This document shows positions 34,698-46,639 of a stretch of DNA of 64,000 nucleotides, in pieces (positions within the stretch are counted from its first letter, which is position 1; each line of letters starts with the position of its first letter). Location of the stretch: positions 7,814,349-7,878,348 of the forward strand of contig NC_088318.1 of the NCBI RefSeq assembly GCF_910592395.1. Direction: 5' to 3'. Position numbers and translations under genes: made by a program. The notes under the pieces were generated by a model. That model was given only the letters and a program-made list of their open reading frames with translations. It made no database searches and was not told the origin of the DNA. This DNA is from Lineus longissimus. Taxonomy: Eukaryota > Nemertea > Pilidiophora > Heteronemertea > Lineidae.

Positions 34698-35582
34698 TTG
34701 ATTCCAGTGTTTGTTTTGGGGAAGAATGGGGAAAAGGTGACAGTCAATGCTTTACTGGATGAGGGCTCCGATACAAGCTATATACGTGAAGGAGTGGTGC
34801 AATCATTAGGCATCAGTGGCGTCAAAGGGCAGCTGGAGATAGCAATGTTCTCCAGTGCAGTGTCAACTCCCAGCTTGAAGACCAAGGTCATCATTGAAAG
34901 CCTAGATGAGAACTTTCGGAGGGGGATCGAAGTCTGGACCATGACGGAGATGTGTGCCAACATGAAGGTTTTGGATTGGGCCAAGCTGAAAAATGAGTAT
35001 TCACATTTGAGTGGGATACCATTTCCCTCTTGTCCTGGAGGAAAGACCGTAGACCTTTTGTTGGGTTCTGACTATCCTGAATTGGGAGTTTGTTTGGAGG
35101 AACGACTTGGAGATCCTGGCGAGCCCATAGCTAGAAGGACCCCCCTAGGTTGGACGTGTGTGGGGAAAGTGAGAGCTAGGAGTGGTTTGATACAGCAGAG
35201 TCAGACATTGTGCATGACTTCTAGTCCAGGATTTCATGCCCTGCCACTGGATGAAGGTTTGAGAGCCCTATGGAACCAGGACTTGATCAACTGCCGAGAT
35301 GTTCCAAACTACACAGTTGACGAAAAGAGGGCCCTGGACATAGCGGAGAAAACAATGAGACCAATTGGTGACCGGTTTGAGATTGGTATCCCTTGGAAGC
35401 AAGACCAACCAAATCTTCCAGATAATCGAGGAATGGCAGAGAGGAGGCTGAGAAGCTTAGAAGCACATCTAAAAAAGAAACCAGAGGTGCAGCGACAGTA
35501 TCGAGATGCCTTTTAACAGAATGTTGATAAAGGATACATCCAGAAAGTTGGACCAGTTGAGGCGGCAAGAGATGGATGGTAC
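34698..35582 (+). pseudogene. BEL/Pao protease region
   Basis: Starts one frame back from gag. LIPVFVLGKNGEKVTVNALLDEGSDTSYI holds the aspartic protease active site, here D-E-G-S in place of the common D-S/D-G. The following region (VDLLLGSDYPELGV and RTPLGWTCVGKV) is the flap-containing part of the BEL protease. The frame is stopped by TAA at 35514-35516 just before the reverse transcriptase. The retroviral-type protease would cut the polyprotein. Confidence 0.85.
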
Positions 35583-36900
35583 TTGCCCCATTTTGCTATC
35601 GTGAAACAAGACAAGCAAACCACCAAGGTGCGTATAGTGTATGATGCAGCTGCCAGGTTTGGAGGAACCAGCCTCAATGATGAAATGTTGCCTGGGCCAA
35701 ATTTGCAGAAAGACATTCTGGAGATCCTGCTCAACTTCAGACGGCGCCCAGTTGCTTTGATTGGCGATGTGAAGGAAATGTTTAGTCAGATTGTGCTCCA
35801 GTTAGAATGTAGACGTTACCACCGCCTCCTGTGGAGAGATTGTTACACAGATCGACCGATGGATACTTATGAAGCCGTGCGAGTAACATTTGGTGACAGG
35901 GCATCCCCATTCCTAGCCATGTATGTGCTACAAGACCAAGCTCGACGGGCAGCACCAGACTACCCCTTGGCAAGTCAAGTGATTAAGGATTTCACATACA
36001 TGGATGATGTCACGAACAGTTTTGAGACCACTGCAATTGCCACAAAGATGATACCGGAGCTTAAAACAGTTGTGAAGCCTGGAGGATGGACAATCCGGAG
36101 ATGGAGCAGCAATGAGCGAGAAGTGCTTGTTGGCCTGAGTGAAGAAGACAAAGCGACTGGTGTCCGCTTCCGAGACAGCGACCTGCCTACTATGAAAACC
36201 CTTGGTGTCTGGTGGGATGCTGAAACAGACGTCTTCAGTTACTCCGTGAAGTTTGAGATGACCACAGTCAACACAAAGAGGGAGTTATTGAGTCTGGTAG
36301 CATCAGTTTTTGGCGCCTCTTGTGATCCGAGGAAAGATTGCTCTGCAGGGGGCGTGGATGAGTGGGAAAGACTGGGATGCTCAGCTGACTCCAGATGTGA
36401 AAAAGGTGGCAAAAGACTGGATCCAGGAGATGAGTCAAGCTCAAGATCTGAAGATTCCGAGGTGTTACAGAACGCGGCCAATCACTGATGTGAAGCACAT
36501 TTCGATACATGTCTTCTCCGACGCGTCCCGAGAAGCCTATGCTGCCTGTTGTTACATAAGATTTCTGTATGATGATGATACGACACAGGTGACATTCGTT
36601 GCTGCCAAGGCAAGAGTTGCCCCGCTGCGGGCTATCAGTATCCCAAGATTGGAGTTGATGGCAGCGGTGCTAGGTGTAAGGCTAGCCGGATCATAGCCAA
36701 GATGCTGGAGATCTCAATTGGAGAGCACAGATTTTGGACAGACAGTACAGATGTACTATACTGGATCAGGGGACAGTCTCGACGGTACAAGCAGTTTGTG
36801 GCAAACAGAGTATCAGAGATACATGAACTCACCTTCCCCCCAGCAATGGTGTCACATTCCTGGAAAATTAAACCCAGCAGACGACCCGTCACGAGGTGTG
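35583..36900 (+). pseudogene. BEL/Pao reverse transcriptase and RNase H
   Basis: Same frame as the protease. KVRIVYDAAARFGGTSLND, ALIGDVKEMFSQI and the catalytic FTYMDDVTNS (YMDD, where most BEL elements have YVDD) mark the polymerase. A short deletion near 36315 shifts the frame just before APLVIRGKIALQ. RNase H follows with HVFSDASREAYAAC and [10 protein letters not shown], shifts again near 36690 ([14 protein letters not shown]) and near 36850 ([15 protein letters not shown]). All catalytic acidic residues expected in these motifs are visible, but no single frame encodes them. Confidence 0.9.
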
Positions 36901-38642
36901 AAGATGACCGAGATGACTGACGATAAGAGATGGTGCAGAGGGCCAGATTTCCTGTGGAAAGGAGAGGAAGAATGGCCAAGGCAGGTGATGGAATCACTTG
37001 ATGTGTCTGGAGCAACTGTTAGTGAAGTAGCCATGGGTGAAGAGAAGAAAGAGGCGAATTGCGCAGTAGCCCAAGTGAGTACACCAGTTCTACCAGCCGC
37101 ATCATTTTCCAGCTGGACCAGATACCGAAGAATGGTGGCCTGGATGCTGTGCTTTGCCAAGAAACTACCCAAGAGGAAAGATGGGATGCGATCATTTACT
37201 CATTCTCTGATGAGTTGAGGCAAGCTGAGATTGGGATTTTGAGAGATGCTCAGAGACAAGTCTTCAAGTCTGAGATGTTGAGTGTACAGAAAAGTGAAGA
37301 ACCCTGCCGTGGAAGTCTGAGAGATCTATGTCCCATGATTGATGACGATGGCCTGTTGAGAGTTGGTGGGAGATTGGAGAAGTCAGATCTGCCCTATGAC
37401 GCTCAACACCCAATCATACTGCCCAAGAATCATCCTGTGACCACTTTGATCATCCGATCATTCCATTTGTTGGCATACCATGTGCGTGGAGTGAGTGGAC
37501 TGCTTGCCGATATCAGGACGAGATATTGGCCGGTGAATGGGCGAGAGGCTGTGAAGAAGTACGAGCTCACATGTGTCAAGTGTAAGGAACGAAAGAAGAA
37601 ATTGTACCAGCAAAAGATGGCGTCACTACCTGGTCTGAGGGTCAAGATTCCAATCTGAGCGTTTGCCCACTGTGGAGTTGATTATGGCGGGCCATATCTT
37701 GTCAAGGTGACCAGGAAGATGAGGGACAAACGATACTTGTGTTTGTTTACCTGTTTGGCGTCTCGAGCGGTACACCTGGAGGTGGCTTTTGGATTGGATA
37801 CCGCCAGCTTTCTGAATGCGCTGAGTAGGATGACAGCCAGACGAGGGCGCCCTCAGGTCATGGTCTCTGATAATGGAACAAACTTCCGGAGCGCTGACAG
37901 AGAATTAAGAGAACTGGTAAATGAACTTGACCAAGAACGCATCACCAATCATCTTGCAGAGAAAGGTATTCAATGGCGGTTCAATCCTCCCTTAGGAGCC
38001 CATCATCGAGGCGTCTTTGAGATCATGATAAAAGCTGCAAAGAAAGGGCTCAAGGCAATCCTGGGAGAGGCAGTGGTGAATGATGAGGAGTTTTCAACAG
38101 CTGTGGCAGAGGTAGAAGGTCTTCTGAATGCCCGACCTATCACCTACTGTGGCCAAGATCCGAAAGATGAGAATGTGTTGACCCCGAACCACTTTTTGAT
38201 TGGACAAGCCGGGGAACAACTTGCTCCAGAAGTCACAGATAAGATCGCTTTCCATCCAAGAAATAGGTGGCGTTATGTACAGGACTTGGTGAAGAAAGTG
38301 TGGATTCGATGGCAAAAAGAATTCCTGTCCTTACTGCACAACAGACCAAAGTGGTTCAGAATTGAAGAAGACATTAAACCTGGAGACATAGTGTTGATGG
38401 CTGATCCAGCAAACCCGCGCGGGAGATGGCCATTAGGAAGAATTCTAGAGGTCTTCCCGGGATCTGATGGCAGGGTCAGAGTTGTTCAAGTCTTTTCAAG
38501 AGGAAAAGAATGGCGACGACCAGTGAGCAAGCTAGTGCAGATTTTGTCTGCAGACGAAGACGCGAGAAGACCGATTTCGGATGATCGAAACCAGAAGATG
38601 ACATCAATGGCAGACAATGACGATGATGAAGACGAAAAGTAG
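36901..38642 (+). pseudogene. BEL/Pao integrase
   Basis: After a frame change near 37150 the zinc-binding part reads LLRVGGRLEKSDLPYDAQHPIILP and H...H...C-x2-C (LTCVKCKERKKK). TGA at 37656-37658 interrupts it. The core continues in the same frame to 38642: AVHLEVAFGLDTASFLNALSR (first Asp upstream in DYGGPY), VSDNGTNFRSADREL (second Asp) and GVFEIMIKAAKKGL (Glu). The C-terminal part has WRYVQDLVKKVWIRWQ and GDIVLMAD. Tail is acidic (DNDDDEDEK). Confidence 0.9.
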
Positions 38643-38680
38643 AGGACCCATTTTGCTTCGCTTTGTGACTTTGTCAAGTC

Positions 38681-38694
38681 ACAAGGGGGGAAAA
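38681..38694 (+). promoter_or_regulatory. Polypurine tract
   Basis: ACAAGGGGGGAAAA lies directly before the 3' LTR and would prime plus-strand DNA synthesis. Confidence 0.85.
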
Positions 38695-40044
38695 TGTTCT
38701 GGCGAAGCCAGTTTGTTTTGATCATGTTGATCAGAACTGTCAGATTTGCCATGTGCTTATGTTTATGTTTACATTGGGCAGAACCACTACCAGGATGATG
38801 TCTGTCATGTGATAACTGCTGGCTATTGTTGATTGGCTGCCCTTGCAGTGTTTATTTTGGGAACAGTATAAAGGCCTAGGAGTTCAGGGAACTAATTGCA
38901 TTCCAAGCTGAGACTTTGGCTGAGTAGGAGCCAACACCGATTTCTTGAGAAGACAGAAGATTGCCAATGGTGGACACCTGGCTGGTATGGTAATTCAGCC
39001 ATGGTGAGGTGAAGGGTCTGTGAGCGTGGATAGCCGGTACAGGAGAAGGGCCAAGGAAGCTTCTGCTGTTTTAGAACTATGCATGTGGGCTTAGTTCAGT
39101 ACATGGTGGTACTATATTTGTTGGCTTGACCCCGAGCCCAAGGTGTGTCTGGCGACACCCTTTTCTGGAGAAGGAAGCCATCTTGTCCAGAGTTTATACA
39201 TTGGAAAAAGCAGACCAGACTTGTATTTTATCTGCTACAAAAAGATGTTCTTTGCTCTATTGTTGATGCACGGATTTGATATACCGGTGAGGTGATGGTG
39301 TGGAACATCGATGTTTAGTTGAAGACGAAGTCAACCCATAGATTGTAGGCGTCAGTTAGTGATGGTGGTTTATGGTGCCAGTGTTCAAGAAGTTTGATGT
39401 TCTTCCTACCCTGTGAGATGTCCTTGTGAGAGGTCATTGATGTTGTGACGGTTCCGGAAGACGAGACGGCGGTGCCCGTATTTCCCACCCGTACTACAGT
39501 AACTCATTGATGATCAGTCCAGTCTAATTTGATCTCACCATTAGCGAAAATCGGTGTCTTGGAATGCCATTAGTCTGGACTTGATTACCTTTGGAGTATC
39601 ACATCAAATCAGTTATTGCTCAACGTTAGAGTTTGTCTTTGCTTCACGCTCGGTCGTGAAGTGTTTTGTGTGAAGCACCGGTTGTGTTACCGTTTGTCGG
39701 GCACTTTGTATCGTGGACCAGAAGCACCTGTTGTGTTACCGTTTGTCAGCACTTTGTATCGTGGAACACTTTGTATCGTGGAATTATATCCAACTTAACT
39801 TAAACTGCCCCTTAGTGGATTGCAACTCCGTTGAGGTGAACAAGCTACAGCTCCGGGCCAAGTGGAGAGAATCGGAGAAGAGAGGCGTCCGAAGAAGAGA
39901 GCGAGAGGGATCGGCCCAGCTGTGGATTGTGGATAGACGAACGACAAGGATTGACAACGTGATTGACTTGGTTAGTATGGTCAATCCTCGTACCTTTAAT
40001 ACAGTCCTCTAATTTTGATATTGCTTTGCAGCCACGCATTAACA
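38695..40044 (+). repeat. 3' LTR of BEL/Pao element
   Basis: 1350 bp, same length as the 5' LTR, with about seven substitutions (for example CTCATC/CACATC, TTAGTG/TTATTG, GAGTGTG/GAGTTTG, AATGAC/AACGAC). Followed by the GCTCG duplication. Confidence 0.93.
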
Positions 40045-40561
40045 GCTCGTATCTGTAAATTGGTGATCAAATACCAAAATCGATTGATTGGTTTTTTGAT
40101 TTTTTTGATTTTCAAAATAAAACAATGATTTTTTTGGTAAACTATGACTTCTTTTATTCATCCTGAACAAAGAATCAATTATTGATAGGTCTGATCATGT
40201 ACATCTACATGTAACAGAAATCGATTCGAAAATGTTCCACCACGTGGTAAAATTGGTTTGACTTGCACTGTGTATAACTGTGTATAGAGCTGGCATACAG
40301 CCGGCAAAACCCGGAACCGAGGCACCATCTATCCAGGCAAAGGTCTAACTGGCCCTAACGAACATCAAACACGGTAAAACAAGCAATAGTTCAGCGTACC
40401 AGGCTTGAGAGAAACAACCCCTCAGCCTATTATGGTTGAAGGTGAGAAAATGGTGAAGTTAGCTTAGTGGAGTGGCTAGTTTGCATCTGGGAATTAAAAT
40501 TGTGGAAACCTATTTTGAGGATGTGAGCGTGGCGGCCAACATTAGGCCTACACCTACTAAA

Positions 40562-40996
40562 AATTGATTCCATCCTCCAAGCCGTTCTCCTCGAAATTGA
40601 CGGAAACCGATTTCAAGCACGTTGCCCTGGTAACCATATTGAAAATCGGAACGAGCCCATTTTCAAAGGAACCTTGCTCTAGTCACCCTCAACGTACATA
40701 CCAAAAATGAATTTAATCGGACGAACGGTTCTCCTCGAAATTGACGGAAACCGATTTCAAGCACGCCGCCCTGGTGACCATATTGAGAATCAGAACGAGC
40801 CGGTTTTCGAACTGAACCTTCCTTTAGTCACCCCCAACGTACATACCAAAAATGAATTTGATCGGACGAACGGTTCTCCTCGAAATTGACGAAAACCAAT
40901 TTCAAACACGCCGCCCTGGCGGCCATATTGATAATCTTAACAAGCCCGTTTTCCGAAAGGAACCTTCCTCTAGGCACCCCCAATGTACATACCAAC
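40562..40996 (+). repeat. Three tandem 145-bp units
   Basis: Units at about 40562-40706, 40707-40851 and 40852-40996 repeat CGGACGAACGGTTCTCCTCG, AAATTGACGGAAACC, GCCGCCCTGGTG.CCATATTG and CCCCAACGTACATACC. A single further unit lies at 61655-61798. ORFs in it are artefacts. Confidence 0.88.
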
Positions 40997-41500
40997 AAGA
41001 GGCCCAAGGGCCTGGCGCTCAGCTGATTTAAGTACAGCGTGTATGTGTACTAGGGAAGCAAGTGTTAAAGAGGTCAGGGTTCCTGCCAGAGTGAAGTTAA
41101 GGAGACATTTCTTGTAGGTTGGTTTAATAGTTAGTACTAATGATGTCTGAAGCAGAAGATTAGGCCAAATTTTTACAATCGATTTGAAAATCTGGAAATG
41201 AGAGATATGTGAGCATGATTACTTCTGATAGAAACACTGGCATAATAGGAATTACCGGGTCCAGACAATCTAAGGGCAAGAAAATGCTTTAAGAGGGGTC
41301 ATATACTAGTAACTCCATTTTTTTTTCCATTTTCTGAAAATATATGGTTGGCAGATTCATAATCCAAAACAGTAGCTTCTGAAGATGACGAGATACAGCT
41401 GCACCACATAAAACGACCAATTGATTTTTGAAAATAAATCCTTTTCAAACTCCGACAATGGATTTAACAAGAGGCCCATGGGCCTGGCGCTTGCCGACAG
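40997..41500 (+). repeat. AAGAGGCCCAAGGGCCT heads of a dispersed repeat
   Basis: AACAAGAGGCCCAAGGGCCT continuing GGCGCTCAGCTGA is found at about 40996-41028 and a variant (GAGGCCCATGGGCCTGGCGC) at 41469. The same head recurs at 62652. AGGCCCAAGGGCCT is a short palindrome. The order 145-bp units, then this head, matches the layout of tandem-repeat non-autonomous elements. Confidence 0.7.
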
Positions 41501-44200
41501 GACATGTAACCATTGATAGCAATTAAAAAAAGGCACATGGGGATTGTGCCGAGCTGACAGGCTGTATGAAGTAGCTTTTATACGAGGACTGAAGATGTCT
41601 TTTGTTGTATTGTCCTGATTGCAGAGTAGGAGTGCTGAAGGTGTTCAGCGAACATGTAAATTACCATATTTCTTACTTGTATGAGGAAAGTTGGAAGTGG
41701 TCCATATGTGGTAGTTGGAATCTGTGGTTATCTTTCTGATACTGGGGCAATGCAGCATAGCTTAGATGCTGAAGACAGGAAAATAATTGAACAAATGAAC
41801 GGAGAGTTGAAAAATGAGATGTTTTTTTATTGGTATCAAATTGTCCTGACCAGCAGGTGATTGGAATCATTTTCAAAGTATACATCGGGTGGTGCAGAAA
41901 AAAATGAGTCCACAAACCTTTTCATTATAAGTATGGAAATATTTATCATGCTGAAATGCCATTTCATAATTATTTGACTTCTTTCCCGCCTTACTATGAA
42001 ATTGCAATGAAAAACCTAAATTATTTTAGAAATTACTTGCATTTGAAAAATTGAGGTATGATATCAAAATGCCAGGCCTATGACATGTAGGGTGATTCAT
42101 AAAACATATTTTTTAGCTATAACTTCCATAATATTCCAGATAGGATAACTATTTTAGTGTCGAAATATAGGTTTTTTGGTCAAGGTATCATTTAAGCCTG
42201 GTTTCGGAGTTGCACCACAATTGCATTATGGGAAATCAAAGATGGCTGTGAATTGGGCTAAAAAACCAGAATCATTTCCCATGATGCAATGGTGTAACAA
42301 CTCTTAAACCAAGTTTAAATGATTTCTTGGTCACGACAACCTATACTTTGACATCAAAATCATAATCATACCAGCAATATTATGGAAGTTATAGCCAGAA
42401 ATTGATTTTAGTGGTTATTGAAGGTCTGGCATTACACGTTTCTATCTAATTTTTCAAATGCCTATTACTTCTAAAACATTTCAGATGTTTCATTGAAACT
42501 CTTATCAGAAGATGTGAAAGATGTCAAACAAAAAATGTGCAAGAAATTGCATTACAATGCGATGGAGACTTTTTGACTGATAACAAAATATATCGTGTAC
42601 TTGTTTTTTGTATGCCACCTGATATAGTTTTGATTCGTGTGAATCGCATTTGAATTACATATAGAATTAGATATAGAATAACAGATTAAACAAAATGAAA
42701 TAAAACAGAGGATAAATGCAAGTTTGACTAACATGATTAACAGATGGTCAAAAGTTCAAGGCTGAGCTCACTTAATTCATCAGTTTTATTTATTTTTACT
42801 GCTACATCAATGGTGATTTTTTAACTCTCAATCTTCATGGGTGGAGGTGATGCCAGTGAATTGATGTTCCATGTATAAGGTCACATGTTTTTTATTGCTT
42901 GGTTTACAGGAGTGGAGTGCCAACCTGGTATTTTTTCTGGAAGAAATAAAATTGATATTCAAATGCTTCGAAATTTGTAACTCAAAAATTGGGGTCTTTG
43001 GTAAAAAGAAGTAAGCCCTTGACTTTAGAAAGGGTGTAAGATCATTTTAGACATATCATGTGACGCAATAATTATACTTGGTATTGACACTGTTGAAGAA
43101 TTCTTTTGAATATAACACCACTTTTCATATTATGTGTCAATCTTGTAAATCAAGAAATATAAAACATGTGACGTAAGCAGATGGTGAACAGCTGGTGAAG
43201 GGAAGGAATAAACAAGCAGCCTGTATGGTGTGAATTTGAAAGTGAATGAACAGATTCTCTTCAATATCATAGATGTTCATGTAATAATTAAGTAAATGGG
43301 TCTTCAGGAAATAGAATGTAATTAAGTGAATTCAGCCTTATAAACAAAAAAAAGTTTATGGATAGGATGCCTCATGAAATATCTATTTAACGGGGTTTAG
43401 AGATTTTCACAGGGTTCTCAGGTAGGATAAAGCATTTTCTTTTGGACTCTGCATTATTTGAAAACTTTCTTCTCTTTTGACATTTTGATAATTTGTGATT
43501 TTTTCCCTGACATTCATTTCTTCTGATCCCCAAAATACATATCTGAGGTTTTTAAAAATTTCACAGTTAGTTGTCAATATTTTAAGAATCTCTGAATATC
43601 ATGAAAATTACTTGGCTTATATCTGTTATTCAGTGGCAATTTTGTAACTCGAAATTTCATGTGTGCCTATATGCTACTCTGTAGTACATTGTATGTGATG
43701 GCACAGAAAGAAAAATTTTCAAAATTTGGTATAGCATGAAGATGTGATCTAATTTTCAAATTATTTCTTCATAGGAGGTTTTAGAATTTGCTGTTATTTT
43801 ATGTTAAATTGGAAAAGTTATAAAAAGTCAAAGACAAAAATTGTCACTTAGGATCTTTTTAAAAAATATCATTATCAAAATATCAGATAGTTTTCAAATT
43901 ACGGAGAGATCAATAGAAAACACATTTTCCTACTGAATGGTGAAAACTCAATTAAAATCAGCCAACTCATTCCATAGATATTTCAGGAAACAAGGTGTCC
44001 ATATACCATGAGTGTACATACATGTAAAACAGATGTTATAATGGTATGTCTTATTGTCCTACTTCCTGGCTTTTTTGCCAGTTACTCAATGAACTCACCA
44101 CTAGGTGCCCATGATTTAACTTGACTTTAAGACTCTTCAACTCAGTAAAATGATGAACTTGGTATACAAAGTTTGGTAACAAAACTATTGAATGTTTAGT
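41500..44200. other. AT-rich region, mostly unexplained
   Basis: No ORF over 80 codons with any motif. It probably includes the 3' flank of the Helentron, whose terminus I could not locate. Contains the foldback described at 42105-42415. Confidence 0.4.
42105..42415. mobile_element. Foldback element with ~140-bp arms
   Basis: The left arm (GCTATAACTTCCATAATATT, GTCAAGGTATCATTTAAGCC, GCATTATGGGAAATCA, GTGAATTGGGCTAAAAAACC) is matched in inverted order by the right arm ending near 42410. The arms differ at roughly one base in six, and the loop is only a few bases long. Confidence 0.8.
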
Positions 44201-44223
44201 AGATACATGTCACTCTTCAGTAT

Positions 44224-46634
44224 TTATTCCATGGCAAATGATGTGGCTATGTAATTTGAGTTGATTGTTACTGCGAAGGGTTTAGCTGAGAGGAAGAATT
44301 CCTCGACTTCATCAGCAGTGTCCAGTGAAACTTCTTGAGCTTTCAAGAAATCAGAGAGCACCGGATTGTGCGCACTGATGCGATACTTGACACCATGGTC
44401 AGACAGGTTTAGTTTGACCCTGACTTGTTTAAGGACAGAAGCTGATAGTTGTCTCATGTTACAGCATTTACACCTGTATGTATTTTGCAAGAGGTCTACT
44501 GTATTAACAATGGCTTTGCAGCTGTTGCATGATACAATGATTGAACACTGAACACTCTCACATTTAGCACTGGTGAGTTTAGTAAGATCTTCTAATTCAG
44601 GCAGGTCCAAGCAAGGGTTTTCCATTTCATCAGTCTCTGTGATAATGGTTGATGTAGTGGTCTGGAGATGTTTGATGTTAAAATTTGATACTGAGAGATT
44701 TGTGAATTTATAAGTATGGTTGATTTCTATTATGTCAATGCTGTCTGCCCAAGCTGTGAGTCTGACAGATGTTTTGTCATCTGCAATAGCGAAAACCTTT
44801 TTTTTGGTTGGCTCCGTTTTGTAGCTGAGTTGAACCTCACTTTGTTCTTCGACTACTTGGTTAACAAAGGCTGTGATATTGATCTGAAATTTAAGAAATA
44901 ATAGAAATGGACTAAGTGTAAGGTTGGAATTTTAAAAGGAAGTTGTCTTAAAAGTAGACCAAAGTCTACGTTTCTTCGAGAGTGAATGGAGAAATAGGGG
45001 GAAAAGTAGTAAACAAAGTTGATTTTGGTTTCCGTACTGTAGTAGTAAGATAATGGCCAGTAACGAAATGGTAAAAAATTAATGGACTGTATGCACGTAT
45101 CAACACGGTGGGCTAATATTCGAATATAAGTGCTTTTAAATGAACAAGAAGTGAACCATCCAATGATTCCAAAAAGAACATTTTCATTTATTTCTGTATA
45201 TGTAGCAGTTGGTTTAGAAATTAGTAACAATGTTATTCCTGTAGAGACAAAGACTGTACAAATGATGGCACCATAGAATTTACCTTATTCTTTTCTGTTG
45301 ATGGAATTTTGTAAACGAAATCAGTAACAGTTGTTGTTACGGGTTGCTGAAGTTTCGGTGTCTTGTACTTAAAGGAAAGAGCTTTCTTGGTGTTTTCAAG
45401 GGTGGTGTCCTTGTTGACTTTGATATCTTCCTTGGTGTTGTCATACCAGTTGGGTGTTGTGTGGATTTTGGCGAGCTTGATTGGGCTTCTGAAAAGTAAT
45501 GGAAATAGTTGAAATCAAATGGATAATTTCTTTTTAGACTGAGGTATCATTTAGATAGAATAATAAACATGTGAAAACTGCCTGAATGATTGATTTGAGT
45601 CACCAGAACACACATGATGACTTTTTCTGGCTATTGAACTGAATGATTGATTACAGTCACCGGAACACACATTTTTTTCTGGCTTTTGAAAGCTCCAGAC
45701 CAGAGGTAGAGGGCTTTCTGGCCCGAGAAAATTTGACTGCGTTCTGGTAAGAAGGATCAGTGAAGAGGGCATTTTTTTATTTTTCATATGCCACAAGTTC
45801 GCCAAAAACAAGCTGCACTGGGATAAAAATATGAATAGAAATACTGGAATATAGTGAGAAAAGGAACAATTTCCCATGTCGTCATGTGACTGAGGTAATT
45901 GTAATGCCCTGGGGAGATATCTTCTGGACAATGTCTCCATATGGATGGCAAGCGGTGAGCATTGAGCAGCAAGTGGTGAGCGCTGATTGACACACAGTAA
46001 TCTCAATTCCCCTCTGGTTGATTTGAGGGACAATGCAGGTGCTGGGTCAATTCTTGCCTATACATGAATAAGTGGTATTGGTAGTCTTGAATAAGTGGTA
46101 TTCTCGAATAATCAGCTTTTTTTTTTCTTGTCCTATTCATCATTGCTTGGAGTTAACAAGAAATCAAGGACTTAGTGTCCTTCTACTAGGTCAATTTAAA
46201 GATTTTACTTCAACCGCAATATAAATTTTTGAAAGGCCAGGGCTAAATCTATCAATGTACATTTTTTGGTAGCTCTACTAGGTCTTGGCATGAGAGTTAG
46301 AAATTTGGGGTGATCATCATAATCATTGTAATGCAGTATTGAAGAAACTGGACTCTTACTTTTTCTCTTCAGCCTCCTTGAAAAAGGTGTGGTGTCTTTG
46401 GTGAAAGCAAACCACTCGTTGAAATTGTGTAGATCCTGTTTGAATTTGTGAGTCGAAGTAGTTCATATTTGTTTTAGATCTTTTCACTGGTGAAGTATTA
46501 TGAACAAAGCCGACAACTGACTTGTCCTCTTCGGGTAAAGGTCTTTTTTGTTTGTTTGATGCCACATCCTTGTCTTTCATTTCCTTGTTGTTGGTCTCCA
46601 TTTTGAATTCTGAGCTGGAAGTGGAAGAAAACAT
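44224..46634 (-). CDS. Helentron-associated RPA-like ssDNA-binding protein, three exons
   Basis: Exon 1 is 46634-46360 (donor AAAAA|GTAAGA), exon 2 is 45488-45284 (acceptor TTACTTTTCAG, donor AATAAG|GTAAAT) and exon 3 is 44883-44224 (acceptor TTAAATTTCAG). The joins keep frame: EEKK joins SPIKLAKI, and STEKNK joins INITAFVNQVV. Exon 1 holds VSPVKR-type TSPVKRSKTNMNYFD and RVVCFHQRHH. Exon 3 carries a second OB-fold-like part (VRLTAWADSIDII) and a C-terminal four-Cys finger (CNSCKAI...YRCKCC). Animal Helitrons commonly carry such RPA-like genes, which would coat single-stranded intermediates. It lies on the same strand, 2 kb downstream of the large Rep-helicase ORF. The start could be ATG 46601 after a 5'-UTR intron, because TTTTCTTCCACTTCCAG precedes it. 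Confidence 0.75.
45582..45700. repeat. Short tandem duplication in RPA intron 1
   Basis: TGAATGATTGAT..AGTCACC(A/G)GAACACACA occurs twice about 60 bp apart. Confidence 0.7.
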
Positions 46635-46639
46635 ATTAT

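Larger units (their letters stand above)
31038..40044 (+). mobile_element. Complete BEL/Pao LTR retrotransposon
   Basis: Two 1350-bp LTRs (TGTTCTGGCG...TTAACA) enclose 6.3 kb in the order gag, protease, reverse transcriptase, RNase H, integrase. The 5-bp sequence GCTCG directly flanks both ends (31033-31037, 40045-40049), so this is a single clean insertion. It landed in or next to the virus-like polymerase gene. The LTRs differ at about seven positions, indicating a recent insertion, yet the coding part has many stops and frame changes. Confidence 0.95.
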
